From Enchytraeus crypticus (Eukaryota; Annelida; Clitellata; Enchytraeida; Enchytraeidae): a DNA stretch of 64,000 bases. Under the pieces are notes generated by a model that did no database searches, was not told the origin of the DNA, and saw only the letters and a program-made list of their open reading frames with translations. This document shows positions 1 to 11,635 of the stretch, one piece after another. Position 1 is the stretch's first letter. Each line of letters opens with the position of its first letter. Position numbers and translations under genes: made by a program. The stretch spans positions 847,501 to 911,500 of the forward strand of contig CAJHZI010000537.1 of assembly GCA_905160935.1 (NCBI GenBank), written 5' to 3'.

Positions 1-300
1 TTGATTGATGTGACTTCAATCATTGATTGATGTGACATCAATCATTGATTGAGAGAACTTCAATCAATGATTGATAGAACTTCAATCATTGATTGATGTT
101 ACTTCAATCATTGATTGAGAGAACTTCAATCATTGATTGAGAGAACTTCAATCATTGATTGATGTTACTTCAATCATTGATTGAGAGAATTTCAATCATT
201 GATTGCGAGAACATAAATCAATGATTTATAAAATTCAATCAATGATTGATAGAACTTCAATCAATGATTGACTGACTTCAATCTGACACTATCGACGCTT
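1..300. repeat. Minisatellite, about 22-bp unit
   Basis: About 13 tandem copies of a unit reading roughly ATTGATTGAGAGAACTTCAA, with variants in which GAGAGAA is replaced by TGTGAC or TGTTAC. The array starts before the window and stops just downstream of the methyltransferase stop codon. The unit is partly palindromic because TTCAATCA pairs with TGATTGAA, so single strands could fold. Confidence 0.9.
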
Positions 301-346
301 CAATCAATGACTGACGGTCTTATATCACAGATTGTCTTGAGTTGGT

Positions 347-1303
347 TCACAGCTTGGTAACGAAGAGAGTCCCATCTCCTAGCGCCAGGAAGCTGACCTT
401 GACCCTGTCGTCCTTATGAACCTTCTCAGCCAACTTCCTCAGAGCTACAGTGCTCGGTTCCTGGTCCTCAGGCTTGTAAACACTGCCTCCCCACAGCATC
501 TGAATAATAGTGCACACCATACAACGTATTACACACTGCTTCCCCACAGCATCTGAATCATAGTTCACACCTCTCTCTCTTAGTGCACTGCCTACTGGCA
601 GGTCCATGGTACATAGCGCCTCCACTCTTCTCTGTCTTCCACCTTCCTCTTCATTTCCACATATGAGTAGGTCTTTAAATGTTTTAAGTTCACACCATAC
701 AACGTATTACACACAGCCTCCCCATAGCATTTGAATAATAGTGCACACCATACAACGTATTACACACAGCCTCCCCACAGCATCTGAATAATAGTGCACA
801 CCATACAACGCATTACACACCGCCTCCCCACAGCATTTGAATAATAGTGCACACCTTACAACATATTACACACTGCTTCCCCACAGCATCTGTATAACAC
901 TGCACACCATACAAAATCACTTTTGAGAGATGAAACTGACATCGGTTTTACAGCTTTTATCATTAACTCACATTCTTCTTTTTCTTCTAGTGCACAGCCT
1001 AACGGCAGGTCCATGGCATATAACTCTTCCAACCAATTCTATCCTCTTATAGCTCACATTTTCATGACTTTATCATTACTTTACGTTATCATGGCATTAT
1101 CATTAGCTCACATTATCATGACATCATCATTAGTTCACATTATCATGACATCATCATTGACTCACATTATCAAAAGCAATGACTCCTCTCTTCCTCAGAA
1201 GCTTCAGGCAGAGCTCATAGTAGTTGTCATAGTTCACCTTATCAGCGTCAATGAAAGCAAAGTCATATGTCTCAGCCTCTCCCCTGTCCAACAGCTTCTC
1301 TGT

Positions 1304-1336
<33 letters not shown>

Positions 1337-4300
1337 CAGTCAATCAATTAACCGCATCCATCAATCAATCAATTACCAAAAATCGTACATTAATCGATCA
1401 AACTGAATGATCGAACTTAAACGAATTCAAACAGTATATTCGTTTCCCGACCCTGGCTAAACTGGCATTTAGGGGAGGATGATGTTGATGATAGTTCATT
1501 AATCGATCAATCGATTAACCACAATGGGTATCCATCTATCAAGCAATCAATCACAACAATTAGCAATCGATAAAAGCGATCAAGCACATTAATTAATCCA
1601 TTCATCAATCCGCAAATTGGCCAATAAACGTAAAAAATCTAGATCTTATGTCGAAAATGATATTTATTGAAATTGGAAAATTTAAGTTAAACTTAATAAT
1701 GTAAATCTGGGTACAGCATATTTATAATTTTTCAGTTACGATAACAAGTGGATTATGAAAACCATCCATCCAATCAAATAAATAATACAATAAATAGAAA
1801 TCCCATTAAAGAAGTGCAGTAAGAAAAAAGCTAAAGCTAAAAAAGCTAAGCTTAACGCCAGTTTCCTCGCTAGAAAGCGTTGTCAGTGAGGGGCGAGCCC
1901 AGGATTTGAACCCCGCACATACTGATCCACGGTCGAGTATCTGATCGACTTCGCCAGTGGCGCCAGCCAGAAGAACAACATATAATTATATAATTAATAT
2001 ATAATTAAATATAATAAATGTAAGATAAATTTGCCACTCATAGTAAGCAACTTACGTAAATTCTCAGAGGCCGGTCCCTTTATAAACTCTATTTTCTTAT
2101 CAACTCCAGCCTAAAACAACAGCAAAACACACTTTTAAAAAAAGTTATATTCCGTATAGAGTTACACACATGATAACAGCACGTGTTTACAAATTTTCCT
2201 TTCTTATAGTTGCTGTTTTTATGTTGCACTATAACATGACAATATCAAGCACTCAGATAAGAGCAGCTACAACATGACAATATCAAGCACTCAGATATGA
2301 ACATGACAATATCAAGCACTCAGATAAGAGCAGCTACTACATGACAATATCAAGCACTCAGATAAGAGCAGCTACAACATGACAATATCAAGCACTCAGA
2401 TATGAACATGACAATATCAAGCACTCAGATATGAACATGACAATATCAAGCACTCAGATATGAACATGACAATATCAAGTACTCAGATATGAACATGACA
2501 ATATCAAGCACTCAGATATGAGCAGGTCCTACCTCTTTCCACGCAGGCAGTCCATACTGCAGAACATTCTCATCATCCACGTCCAGAGCTACCAGCTTAC
2601 CATCACCAGGCAGAACAAGGGCTATGCTTAGAGCACTGTAGCCTGTGTATACACCTGTATCAATCAATCAATCAATTAATCAATCATTCCATACATAAAT
2701 CAATCACTCAATCAATTAATATATCAATCAATCAATCAATCCACATATAAATCAATCAATATATCAATCAATCAGTCAATCCACATATAAATCAATCAAT
2801 CCATATATCAATCAATCAATCAATCAGTAAATCAGTGAATAAATTAATTGATATGTCAACACATCGATAAGTATATTAATCTCTCTCTCAATCAATATAT
2901 CAATCAATAAATCAGATCATCCATGATGATATCTATCACTTTTAACACCACATAACATAACAACAAATAGAGTGCTACTCTCATCCATGACAACAACATC
3001 AATCACTATAGAAACAAATCCAAACAGGTGAGCAAAAAGAACGTCCAAAGCGATACGAAGTCAAAAATCAGGAAACCAGTCCAGAGATAAAGAGGACTCA
3101 CCCACGTCGATGGTCTTCTTGGCACCTATTGCTTGACAGAGTAGCTGTAGGAAGTTTATCTCATCGGGACTGCCCAGCATCATACCTCTCTTCTTGGGCA
3201 GAGTTTGCTGCGAGACACACGTCAAAAAAATAAAAAAGCTAAAAAAGCTGGTAAAGCTAATGTTAACGCCAGTTTCCTCACTCGAAAGCTTTCCTCAGTG
3301 ACGGGCGAAAACTTTCCTTAGTGATGGACGAGCCCAGGATTTGAACCCTGCACATACTGGTCCGCGGTCGAGAATCTTACCGACGTCGCAACTGGATCCA
3401 GCCAATTGATTTAGATCAACATTCCGTCAAGATCACAACATATACCTAGAGAAGTGCTGTATGGATAAGTAGAGCATTTGTAGGACTAACTATAAATAAA
3501 ACTTTAGAAAAATATTATTATTATTATTAACAACAAAAACTTATACAGCAGTGTCGTGGCCAAAATCGTTCTTCGAGCTTACTTTCAGAAAAAGTTCAAT
3601 AATAATAAGCGAAATAAAAATTACATTTAAATTTAAATCTAAAAATATCTACCTATGAAAAATGAAAAAAGCGCATAATAGTACATAGATTATACATACC
3701 AAACTCAAAGTAGCACAGATAAATCATTAAAGAATTCACTAAATAACTATTAGACAATTTCTATAAATCAGCAAGATTAAATAAAACAGTGTGAAAACAC
3801 ATTTCAATGTAAATGAAAACAGCAACCTCAAACTAAGCTAGATATACAACTAATAACTTGACACCATTTTCTTGTTGATATTCAGTTCATTCCCTTACCT
3901 CTATGAGCTTTTCTTGAGTAGGGTGCAGCCTTAGCGAGTGCTTTGCAGCATATTGTAGAGCAGGAGCTTTGTTGGCATACAGCTTGCCAAAGGCTGCATA
4001 TAAAATACCAATAAACTACCAAATCAAACAGTAAATTTTTAATTTCCTATTTCACCTTACAAGTTACTTTGTACTATCACCTTACGGGTACCATGTATTA
4101 AAATTGAAATTGTGAAAATATGTTATACAAAATTTGTAAGAAATCAGTTAATTTAATACAATATTCTATTCTGTTCTTATTGCATTGTTGTATGTGTAAG
4201 ATTCATGTATGGGTTATTACGCCAGAAATAAAGCAATGAATAAATTACTTAATTAATTAATTAATTAATTAATAATTTCAATAATTTAGTACAATTTTTT

Positions 4301-4843
4301 TTAAATTTTATTACAATGATAAGTTAAAATTTTCAAAATAAAATTATTATTTTAATTTTAATATCAATATATAATACGAGAATCTATTAGAATGTGCTGT
4401 GGACTTTCCGTACAGACTTTTTTCTACAGTTTTTTCGCTTTCTACAGTTTTTCTACATATTTTTTTCTACAGTTTTTGATTCGCTCCTGCATCAGAAGGC
4501 TCACTGATCAATATGCTAGAAGATGCTTAATAATAACACGCCTCATGGTCAACCACTAAAAAGCAATTTAGTCCAACGGAAATATAAAGCAGGGCAAAAA
4601 GATGAATGAAACCAAATACCATATTATATATCCACTTCTTTATTCGTCAACATTTGACAGGAACAACAGTAAACAAATCAAACAGCATAAACATAAAATT
4701 AGTATAAAAAATAACCCACCACCAATTACCACCAATTATAACTTATACCACCAGAACAAAACAGATAATTTGTAAATAATGTAAAAAACCATAATATAGA
4801 TGCAGGATGTCTTACCACTGTCTGTTCCATTGATGCTAGTCAT
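347..4843 (-). CDS. SAM-dependent O-methyltransferase, caffeoyl-CoA OMT/COMTD1 type (7 coding exons)
   Basis: Predicted to transfer a methyl group from S-adenosylmethionine to a catechol-like substrate in the cytosol; the substrate is unknown. Coding exons on the minus strand are 4843-4816, 3993-3899, 3207-3102, 2654-2533, 2110-2056, 1299-1166 and 499-347. All borders are GT-AG, phases agree at each join, and the lengths add to 693 nt (230 residues plus stop), a normal length for the family. Visible family blocks are HSLRLHPTQ near residue 30, [10 protein letters not shown], the SAM-binding motif [17 protein letters not shown], the acidic VALDVD, FIDADK (metal and SAM region), VIAFDN joined across an intron to MLWGGSV, and [12 protein letters not shown] near the C-terminus. 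No signal peptide or membrane segment is seen. A possible 5' UTR splice acceptor lies just upstream of the ATG. Assignment to COMTD1 rather than another OMT branch is uncertain; membership of the superfamily is firm. Confidence 0.93.
480..915 (-). repeat. Tandem duplication of an intron 3' splice site (about 52-bp unit)
   Basis: Six or so copies of a unit of about 52 bp. On the minus strand each holds the last intron bases, the acceptor TATTCAG and the first coding bases ATGCTGTGGGG of the last methyltransferase exon. Only the copy at 499 leads into the full exon. The others lie upstream in the intron as near-identical decoy acceptors. The array is split by a retroposon at 572-686. Confidence 0.85.
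572..686 (-). mobile_element. Truncated 3' end of GA-tailed LINE, with target-site duplication
   Basis: 115-bp insertion flanked by the 10-bp direct repeat AGTTCACACC (562-571 and 687-696). On the minus strand it reads the end of a retrotransposon ORF, then a 3' UTR containing CCTGCCAGTAGGCAGTGCAC, and finishes in an AGAGAGAG tail. The same 3' end recurs at 17.4, 20.0, 27.5, 38.7 and 48.2 kb. It sits inside the tandem splice-site array, so it inserted after the array formed. Confidence 0.8.
1305..1380. repeat. (ATCA)n microsatellite abutting a 3' splice site
   Basis: Tetranucleotide run directly upstream (on the minus strand) of the acceptor of exon 1299-1166. It reads as TTGA repeats where a polypyrimidine tract would normally be. 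Confidence 0.85.
1828..1973 (-). mobile_element. SINE1 (tRNA-derived) copy
   Basis: Full-length copy in an intron of the methyltransferase. Read on the minus strand it starts with a GCTGGCGCCACTGGCG-like head, has a B-box-like GGGTTCAAATCC, then a GAGGAAACTGGCGTTAAG block, and ends in AGCTTTTTTAGC. Homology to about 15 other copies in the window defines its borders. Confidence 0.85.
2225..2525. repeat. Minisatellite, ACATGACAATATCAAGCACTCAGATA units
   Basis: About ten tandem units of 29 or 38 bp. They alternate between a short form ending GATATGA and a longer form ending GATAAGAGCAGCTACA. The array directly abuts the donor side of exon 2654-2533 of the methyltransferase. Confidence 0.9.
2658..2905. 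repeat. (AATC)n-rich tract at a 3' splice site
   Basis: Degenerate ATCA/AATC repeats filling the end of the intron before exon 2654-2533. On the minus strand TTGATTGATACAG runs straight into the exon. Confidence 0.85.
2968..3090 (+). repeat. Dispersed repeat R5 copy
   Basis: Begins AACAACAAATAGAGTGCTAC and continues with CATGACAACA and ATCACTATAGAAACAAATCC. The same series is found near 5.5, 32.4, 44.7, 53.9 and 58.5 kb on the plus strand and 22.7 kb on the minus strand. No coding capacity is seen; it is probably a SINE or the 3' part of a longer retroposon. Confidence 0.65.
3231..3404 (-). mobile_element. SINE1 copy with internal duplication
   Basis: Minus-strand SINE1 in a methyltransferase intron. 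It carries an extra copy of about 30 bp of the CAGTGACGGGCGA segment, making it longer than other copies. Confidence 0.8.
3410..3890. other. Intron sequence without recognisable features
   Basis: AT-rich intron between the two methyltransferase exons at 3207 and 3899. It holds a short (ATT)n run near 3510 and nothing else I recognise. Confidence 0.6.
4000..4810. other. First coding intron of the methyltransferase
   Basis: AT-rich, with a short TTAATTAA run near 4250. No exon, SINE or ORF is recognised. Confidence 0.6.
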
Positions 4844-5519
4844 GTTGTTTGCTCTTTCAAATTCTATTCACTATAAATAAAATCTATAAATCTATGACTA
4901 TCTGAAATAGTAACACACACACACGCAATACGATTAAAATAACTAAGAACCATTTATCATCAGTTTAGAGGAGTTATAGAAAACTGTATAAAATTAAAAT
5001 TATGATTTATTAATTATAATTATGATATATTATTATTACTATTATTTTTATATTATGATTATATTAATGTATATTATATTATTATTATTATTATTATACC
5101 ATTATTATTATATTATATTACAGATTATGATTACATATTAATTAAAATTAAAATTATGATTTACCCAATCATAACTATGTATTTTGAAAAGCCACAAATT
5201 ATGCGAGGCACAAGCGGGATAACTAAAAACTATACCATAAGTATAAACTAACTACTTTATAACTACAGCACTGCTGATTTACTACATTTTCACCAAGTAT
5301 TTCCATAATGTCTTCGTTAGTATCCTTTCGTGGCATTTTGCAAAACATTGAAGAGCTACATAGGTAAACAACAAAACTACAATTAAGGCTACAACTAATT
5401 AGTTAAATAATTAATTAATTAAGACTACAGAACTAAGTTGTGTTAGATAATACAGAATTCTGTTTCTTAAAAAGCACAGGGCGTCCATTTTTTTACATTC
5501 TATTTAAATGAAGCTATGA

Positions 5520-5607
5520 ACAATAATAGTAACAACAATTAGAGTGCCACTATCGTTCATGACAACATCGAGCACTCTTGAGATAAATCCAAGCCAGCAA
5601 ACAAAAA

Positions 5608-5668
<61 letters not shown>
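5520..5668 (+). repeat. R5 copy followed by (TA)n
   Basis: An R5 copy (TTAGAGTGCCAC, GACAACATCGAGCAC) runs to about 5610 and continues directly into about 58 bp of (TA)n. Here the element abuts a microsatellite. Confidence 0.7.
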
Positions 5669-5672
<4 letters not shown>

Positions 5673-5907
5673 TTATACAGCTTTACTTTTTGAGTGCTAC
5701 ATGTTTAGGAAATTATGCATGTGCCGGCATTTGCAACTATACAAGTTAATTCCATTATCACTCATGAAACATGAATACTAATTTAACCAAAATAAAACAA
5801 TTCGATTATTCAGTAAATTGTTTAAACAACTTCAACAAATAGTTAAGTAAATCTTATTATTTCAAACAATATTTTAACAGCCAAGAGTTTAATAAATGCT
5901 AAACTAT

Positions 5908-6140
5908 AGAATGTCTAAATAGCGTAGGGGTAACGTCATGAAGTTTTAAATGACAAATCCTGAGGTGATTTGAATCATTGTGGGTTCGAATCCCGGCCGC
6001 GCTGATCTGGGAGTAAAATCTCGGACATTCACTGGATTGGTTATACGGAAAATGGTCTAAATTGCCTAACGGATTAAACATGTGGTTTTAAAAGTGATAG
6101 ATATCAACATAGTTGATTATTCACTATAATGCGTGTTTAC
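5908..6140 (+). mobile_element. SINE2 (tRNA-derived) copy
   Basis: A-box-like TAGCGTAGGGGTAACGTCATG is followed by a B-box-like GTGGGTTCGAATCCCGG. The body contains CGCTGATCTGGGAGTAAAATC and CTCGGACATTCACTG and ends GATTATTCACTATAATGCG. It is nearly collinear with copies at 32551 and 58147, which fixes the borders. Confidence 0.85.
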
Positions 6141-8765
6141 TTTTTTATGCCACTGTCATAATGAAATTATAAAGTTTTTCAGATTTTTTTCTAAATCTCT
6201 ATATACACTACCGATTCAAAAGGCCTTCAATATTAAAAGTTAATATTGTACGAAAAAAATATTTAATGTCAAATTTTTATTCCAATTTCTTTAATTATCC
6301 GTGCATAAGTGCTACTTAAACTAATTTCAACTTAATTTAAAACATTGCCAAAACGAAAGTAGGCCTATATAAAAGATAGCACCATAGGCCTGTAAGTCTA
6401 AACAGTACTGTAAAGTATGTCTCTAAATAGATTTTAAACTACTATTTTTCTAAAGTCATTAGAGCTGTGGTCTAGTAGCATTAACATTTCACTAATTACA
6501 TTAATTGAAATTAATCGAGATAATTAATTAGATCTTAATAAATTTAGTTAAATGCTTACACTTTAATGTAGTAACCTGTCTGGTTTAAATTAGGAACAAA
6601 AATAGTCTTCGTAACTTCGAGGGTGATGTGACCTCGGGTTAACAACTCGACGGTTTTTATACACAGAAGCCCAAAAGAAAATCAGCTGACGTGGCACTTT
6701 GTATGTGTCGAGTGTGCACAAACATGCGTGTGTACGTGATGAAATGCGTGTACGCGTTCTTGTTCACGTGCTAAATTTCGGGCCTCTTTAAATTTCACGC
6801 TGCAGTGTGCTACAGTAATTGGAACGCAAATAAGTTACAGTGTTGCACCAATGCTTATCTTTGATAAAATTATCTTAAAGTATACGAGAAAATATGAAGA
6901 TTTAGTATTAGAAATCTAAATTAACACTTGTTCTAAAAGAGAATTCGTACGTTATCATTTAATATAAAAGCTTCAAGGAAATTGATTTATGTTTAGATGA
7001 TCTTTCATCAATTATTTTCATTGACCACGAACCCTCTTTATTGAGGCAAACTGGTCGACATAGGTAGACATCAAAATTTTACTGAAATATATAGTCGTCA
7101 TACTTGTACAAATATTTGATGTCAAACACTACTAGTCAAAACGCTATTAAATTCTCTTCTTAATTGCAATTAGTTACTTGAAATAAAGTAAAATGATATG
7201 AAGGTTTTCATGACTCTACAAATGTGCACTTTTGAAAGCATTGAATACTAATAAATTCTAATAAAAATTTCTTATTTGATTTAATTTCTTAAAATATGGC
7301 ATTTGTTTAGAAACTGCGCCGATCTATTAAGAAATGACCTTGAGATGGTTATTAATAAATTACGCAATGGTAGCGCTGTTTCACGCAGCCCTTACATTAT
7401 CAGCATGAGGCAGCAGATTCTAATGTTTACATGTTAACCACTGGCTGGTTGAATGGAACTGAAACCAATGGAAGTTGAATGGAACTGAAACCAATGGAAG
7501 TTGAATGGAACTGAAAATCAATACGAATAAATTGACATTTATTATCAAAAGCGGTTAAAGTGGGAGGGGGGAATACGAGTCAGTTTCTATAGCTCTCATT
7601 TTTCTAGGGTACTCTCCCCTGCTAAGGGTCCATATTAGGCCCATAATATAAGGGCCCATATATATATTAGTTACTATAGGAGATCGGTAAATATATTACA
7701 GGGGACTCGAATTCTGACCGTTCCCCTAGCTCTCAGTGCCCACTTGAACCTCTGATTATCAATAATGTCTCTCAGTTTGCCATCTGTACTGGAAGGTCTT
7801 TTGTGTATTATTCCTTCCCATTTCTGTTATTACTACTTGTATATATTAACTTTTAATTTAAAAATTATTTCCTGCACATCTGTTTGTCCATTTTTCTCCA
7901 GCATTTAAGGAAGAACTATGCAACAGAACAGCAGACGAATATTATTTTCCTTATTCTTATTCCTTATTCGGAAGATGCTATCACTACAGTAATTCCACAT
8001 ACGAAAGAATGGTAGCCACGCAACTGGCTTAACTTCTAAATCTTCTGCAGGCGTCAATCAGTATACAAGTTGTGAATATTGATAGACTCAAACAAATGTC
8101 TGGCTTTTATTAGATATAGCTGTGTATTATTGTAAAGTCTTATGAGAAATTTAAGAACAATTATCTTCCAAACAATTTAGTATACCGCACGTTTGCATCA
8201 ATTAATAGCCCTCTATACTATAGCTATGAACGTTTTATAGACATAGGCCTGGTAATTATATTAAAGTAATATTTATCTTCTTATTGAGTTCTAACTAAAA
8301 CTGTAACGAAAATCAAACTGAAACAGGCTACATTTATAGTTTCGTTTGGGGCGTCCTATATTTTATTCCAGGTTAACTGCGATGTGGTTGAATTGAAAGG
8401 TCAACTTGCGCACAGGTAACGTGCGGTAGCCCTACAGTAGTATAGTGGGCTATTTAACTATTGGCAGTTACAAAATAACACATGCACGGCACTTGGTTGC
8501 TATATCATAGTCTATATGCAGTTAATTTAATGCAGTGACTGTTTATAGCTGCATTACACGGTCTTCTATTTCTCAGTGTGCTGCCAAACCTTGCACATCG
8601 GCGAATCCTATAAAGTTTCTCGTACAGAAATTGAGCGAAATTTTTCTGAAATCTGAGGCGATATACCTTATTTAGCAAACTAATCTAACAGGGGCGGTTC
8701 AGTTCAAGTGGCTGGATGTTAAGAACTTATGACTAAAGTAGTTCCAGTTATAGAAATTAGGTGAA
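6140..8765. other. Intergenic AT-rich DNA
   Basis: No supported exon. The only structures noted are a triplicated 27-bp GTTGAATGGAACTGAAACCA unit at about 7440-7520 and a stretch at 7590-7690 (GCTCTCATTTTTC, CTCCCCTGCTA) that recurs at 18630-18690 and so is probably an undefined dispersed repeat. Confidence 0.55.
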
Positions 8766-8770
8766 CTCTA

Positions 8771-9313
8771 CACTGTGTTTTTTATAACTGATACCCCAAA
8801 TTGTTTTAAAAATAAAGTCGTAAGAAGTTGACTGGTGTTCTTGAAATTCTTAATGCATGCACTGTATGTCTGGGTGCAACTGCTATCACCGCAGCCACTG
8901 CAGCGGCGTCCTCTTCGTTTATTCTCTTCATGCAATGCATGCATGAAAAGTTTAATAACTTTGTCAAATAAGAACATATCAGCACGTATTTTACGTCGTT
9001 TGGAAAAGAAGTGATTGCTCTTCAAAATAGCATTAGCAGAAATTTTATATTGCGTGTTAGCTAGTATTTTTATAGAGATAATCTACGCTAAATGTAACAC
9101 GCCCGTAATCCTGTATTGAAAATTTCTTATCTGACCCCACTCCTATTCACAAAACTATAACTTTCACGTTATTAAAGATATTCAAACGATATTGCTCCAT
9201 GTGTGGTAGAATTGGCTGCTGGTCAAGTGCTGTAAATTTCAAGAACATCGGTCAACTTCTTACGACTTTATTGTTAAAACAATTTGGGGTATCAGTTATA
9301 AAAAAACACAGTG
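8771..9313. mobile_element. MITE with about 80-bp terminal inverted repeats and TA duplication
   Basis: 543-bp element beginning CACTGTGTTTTTTATAACTG and ending with its reverse complement, flanked on both sides by TA (8769-8770 and 9314-9315). The inverted repeats extend about 80 bp with few mismatches. TA target sites and CACTG ends are typical of the Tc1/mariner superfamily. The interior holds no transposase that I recognise; an 85-codon minus-strand frame there runs into one inverted repeat. Confidence 0.8.
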
Positions 9314-9789
9314 TAGATTGATTCGTTCTTAAATTAAGTGAATCACATGGGAGTACTACAAAAGGCTTTTTAAGAGGTAACTCGAGTGCGAGAAGTTGTC
9401 ATCATTGCCGGCCTGACCTCAAATCAAGAGTGTAAATGCTTCATGTGATGCCATATACAAACAAAAAATTAGCCTTACTTGCTTTTAACAGCGACCAATC
9501 AGAAGACTTGTTAGAAATATTGAATAGATAGATCGATGCATCCGATTGGTTACTAATTATACTTGACAGTATTCTTCTGAAATGTTTTTTGCTTACAGGG
9601 CTAAAATTAGGGTAGGCCTACGTGTAGTGTTGAGTATTAGGTCTTCAACAGAAGATAACCGGCTAAGAGTCGTGTACGCATTTGTGATAATAATAAGCAA
9701 TGGTTAAAGCTGAAATTTTCTGTTTTTAATGTAGGTTTAACGTTAAGGTAAAAAGCTTAAAGGACTTCTCTTCATGTCGCCATGCACTG

Positions 9790-9915
9790 TATTCGATACT
9801 TTTGACCGCGGATCAGTATGTGTGGGGTTCAAATCCTGGGCTCGCCCGTCACTGACATCACTTTCAAGTGACGATACTGACGTTAACATTCGCTTTGCCA
9901 GCTATTACTGGTAAG
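9790..9915 (+). mobile_element. SINE1 copy
   Basis: Plus-strand copy with GACCGCGGATCAGTATGTG, B-box-like GGGTTCAAATCCTGGG and the TGACGTTAACATTCGCTT 3' block. The 5' head is degraded. Confidence 0.8.
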
Positions 9916-9920
9916 CCCTG

Positions 9921-10052
9921 AATGGTGCATGTCCGAGATTTTACGCTCTGATCAGTTCTACCGGGAATTGAATCCAGGACCTCAGGAACACCATTTGAAA
10001 CTGCATGCCGATATCTAACACGCTTACACACCAAGCCACCGAGACATTCTAT
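9921..10052 (-). mobile_element. tRNA-derived SINE, diverged SINE2 relative
   Basis: Read on the minus strand it has a tRNA-like head (TGGCTTGGTGTGTAAGCG), a B-box-like GGATTCAATTCC, and then the SINE2 body segments CTGATCAGAGCGTAAAATC and TCGGACATG. Head and body resemble SINE2 only in part, suggesting a related family with a different tRNA head. Confidence 0.6.
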
Positions 10053-10114
10053 TAATTTTCCGTTGTGGGTTCCTTACAACTTATTCGAGGCCCCGAATAG
10101 TCTGCCCCCGTGCC

Positions 10115-10282
10115 CTTGCGTATAACATCCGGGCCCCTACGAATAACATCCGGGCCCCTACGAATAACATCCGGGCCCGTACGAATAACATCCGGGCCCC
10201 TACAAATAACATCCGGGCCCCTACGAATAACATCCGGGCCCCTACGAATAACATCCGGGCCCCTACGAATAACATCCGGGCC
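10115..10282. repeat. 21-bp GC-rich minisatellite
   Basis: About eight copies of CGAATAACATCCGGGCCCCTA in an AT-rich setting. Because 21 is a multiple of 3, open frames arise on both strands (for example GPDVIRR repeats); these are not evidence of a gene. Each unit has the self-complementary core GGGCCC. Confidence 0.9.
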
Positions 10283-10369
10283 CCGTACATCATGTGCTAC
10301 TCTGCGAGTCTTTAATATTAGGTCAGATTTTATATAATTAATTGCCAATCCCCTTGTTGTGCTCGGGTG

Positions 10370-10640
10370 TGGTTGGACCACTGCAGAATAGGGCAATCGC
10401 AAACAATCTGCTGTGTGTACGTAAGAGGCGACCAAGGCAGGCGTTGACTATGGCTAGAGGAGACCCACCTCACCATGAAATATATTCCCACAGGATTAAA
10501 AGGTAATTAATCCATCTAACTGAGGAAGGCAACGGGAAACCACCTCAGAAGCCATATTTTTCCCAAGCTATAGGCTACATGAGGTATGGATAAGGCATAG
10601 ACTTTGTGAAGGGATCAATTAAGGAGTGCTCTTATTGAGC
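10370..10640 (-). repeat. Dispersed repeat R6 copy
   Basis: Contains GGCAACGGGAAACCACCTCAG and CAAGCTATAGGCTACATGAG. Matching segments are seen in the other orientation at 22.06, 47.74 and 53.56 kb. The full-length form appears to end in CCCGGACACAACACGGG (33.84 and 53.77 kb). Confidence 0.55.
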
Positions 10641-11585
10641 GAAAAAACTGACTTTGAGCATGAATAGGTATGAATATGTATCATAAACCTGCCAATTAGC
10701 GGTGTAGGGAAAAGAGAGAATAATCACAGTCTTATTAGAGCCAATCTAACCAACCAATCCGCACCAACGTAGCATCTGTTTGTAAATCGCATTCTCATTC
10801 GTTTGGTATAAGTTTGGTGTACACGACCTCTGTCTCGTACAATTCCTACAATTTCTATATTGATCTCTGTGAGTTGTTAGGTTGTTAGTCATCATCAGTG
10901 ATCAATGTTATTAATTATTTTAACCGCGCAATGTCGTATTGGTGTATATATCAGCCCATCAGGGAAAAATCGCTACTGTATAAATTCAGCATGAATATCA
11001 AAATCTATTATAGACCGTTTTCTTCCTATAGTTACACATATGACCTACCGCATGTGCTACATAATTTCCCTTCTTGGTTGATGTTTTTGTAGTTTTCGTT
11101 ATTTCATCTCCTTGGTTATAAGTAATCGCAGCTGGTGCGGATTTAAGAATAACGTTATTAGAAAACCCTCGAATCTTTTTATTTCAAAGCTGTCACCACT
11201 TGGTTTTCTAAGGTGGTCAATCACAAAGTACTAACCGGGCGAAACGGAGCTTAACTTCTTTCAATTGACGTGCAGTTTAATCTATTACGCTAAAGCCTGT
11301 TTTAACGCATTGCAAAATAATATCCCATTTAGCCTACAGTATATTGTTTGCCATTATCTTCTTGCGGATAGGCCTTATTGAAGTATTATACTGGTCGCCC
11401 GCTCAAAAAGATAAGAATAGAAGAGTGTTCAGTTTTGATAAGTAAACCTGTTAAATCCAGTCTTTCCGTACTGAGTTATTTATAAGTAGTATTACATTAC
11501 ATTACAATGCGCTAGGCCTACATTTAAATTATGCGTATCGTTACGGTGTATTAGGCTACTTTGTACTCAATTATATTTAAATGAC
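10640..11585. other. Intergenic DNA without supported features
   Basis: AT-rich sequence with one short unsupported frame (10898-11092). I see no splice-bounded exon and no known repeat. Confidence 0.5.
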
Positions 11586-11635
11586 TGATTGATTGATTAT
11601 TGATTTTAGTATCATTCTAAGCGTTGCCTGTCTAG

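Noticed and set aside
1..300. CRISPR-like array
   Set aside because: Units are contiguous tandem repeats without unique spacers, and the DNA is animal.
5990..6010. tRNA gene at a B-box-like GGTTCGAATCCC
   Set aside because: No acceptor, D or anticodon stems pair, and the segment recurs as part of SINE2.
10052..10435. GPDVIRR repeat protein of 127 residues
   Set aside because: Generated by the 21-bp array; frames are open on both strands for the same reason.
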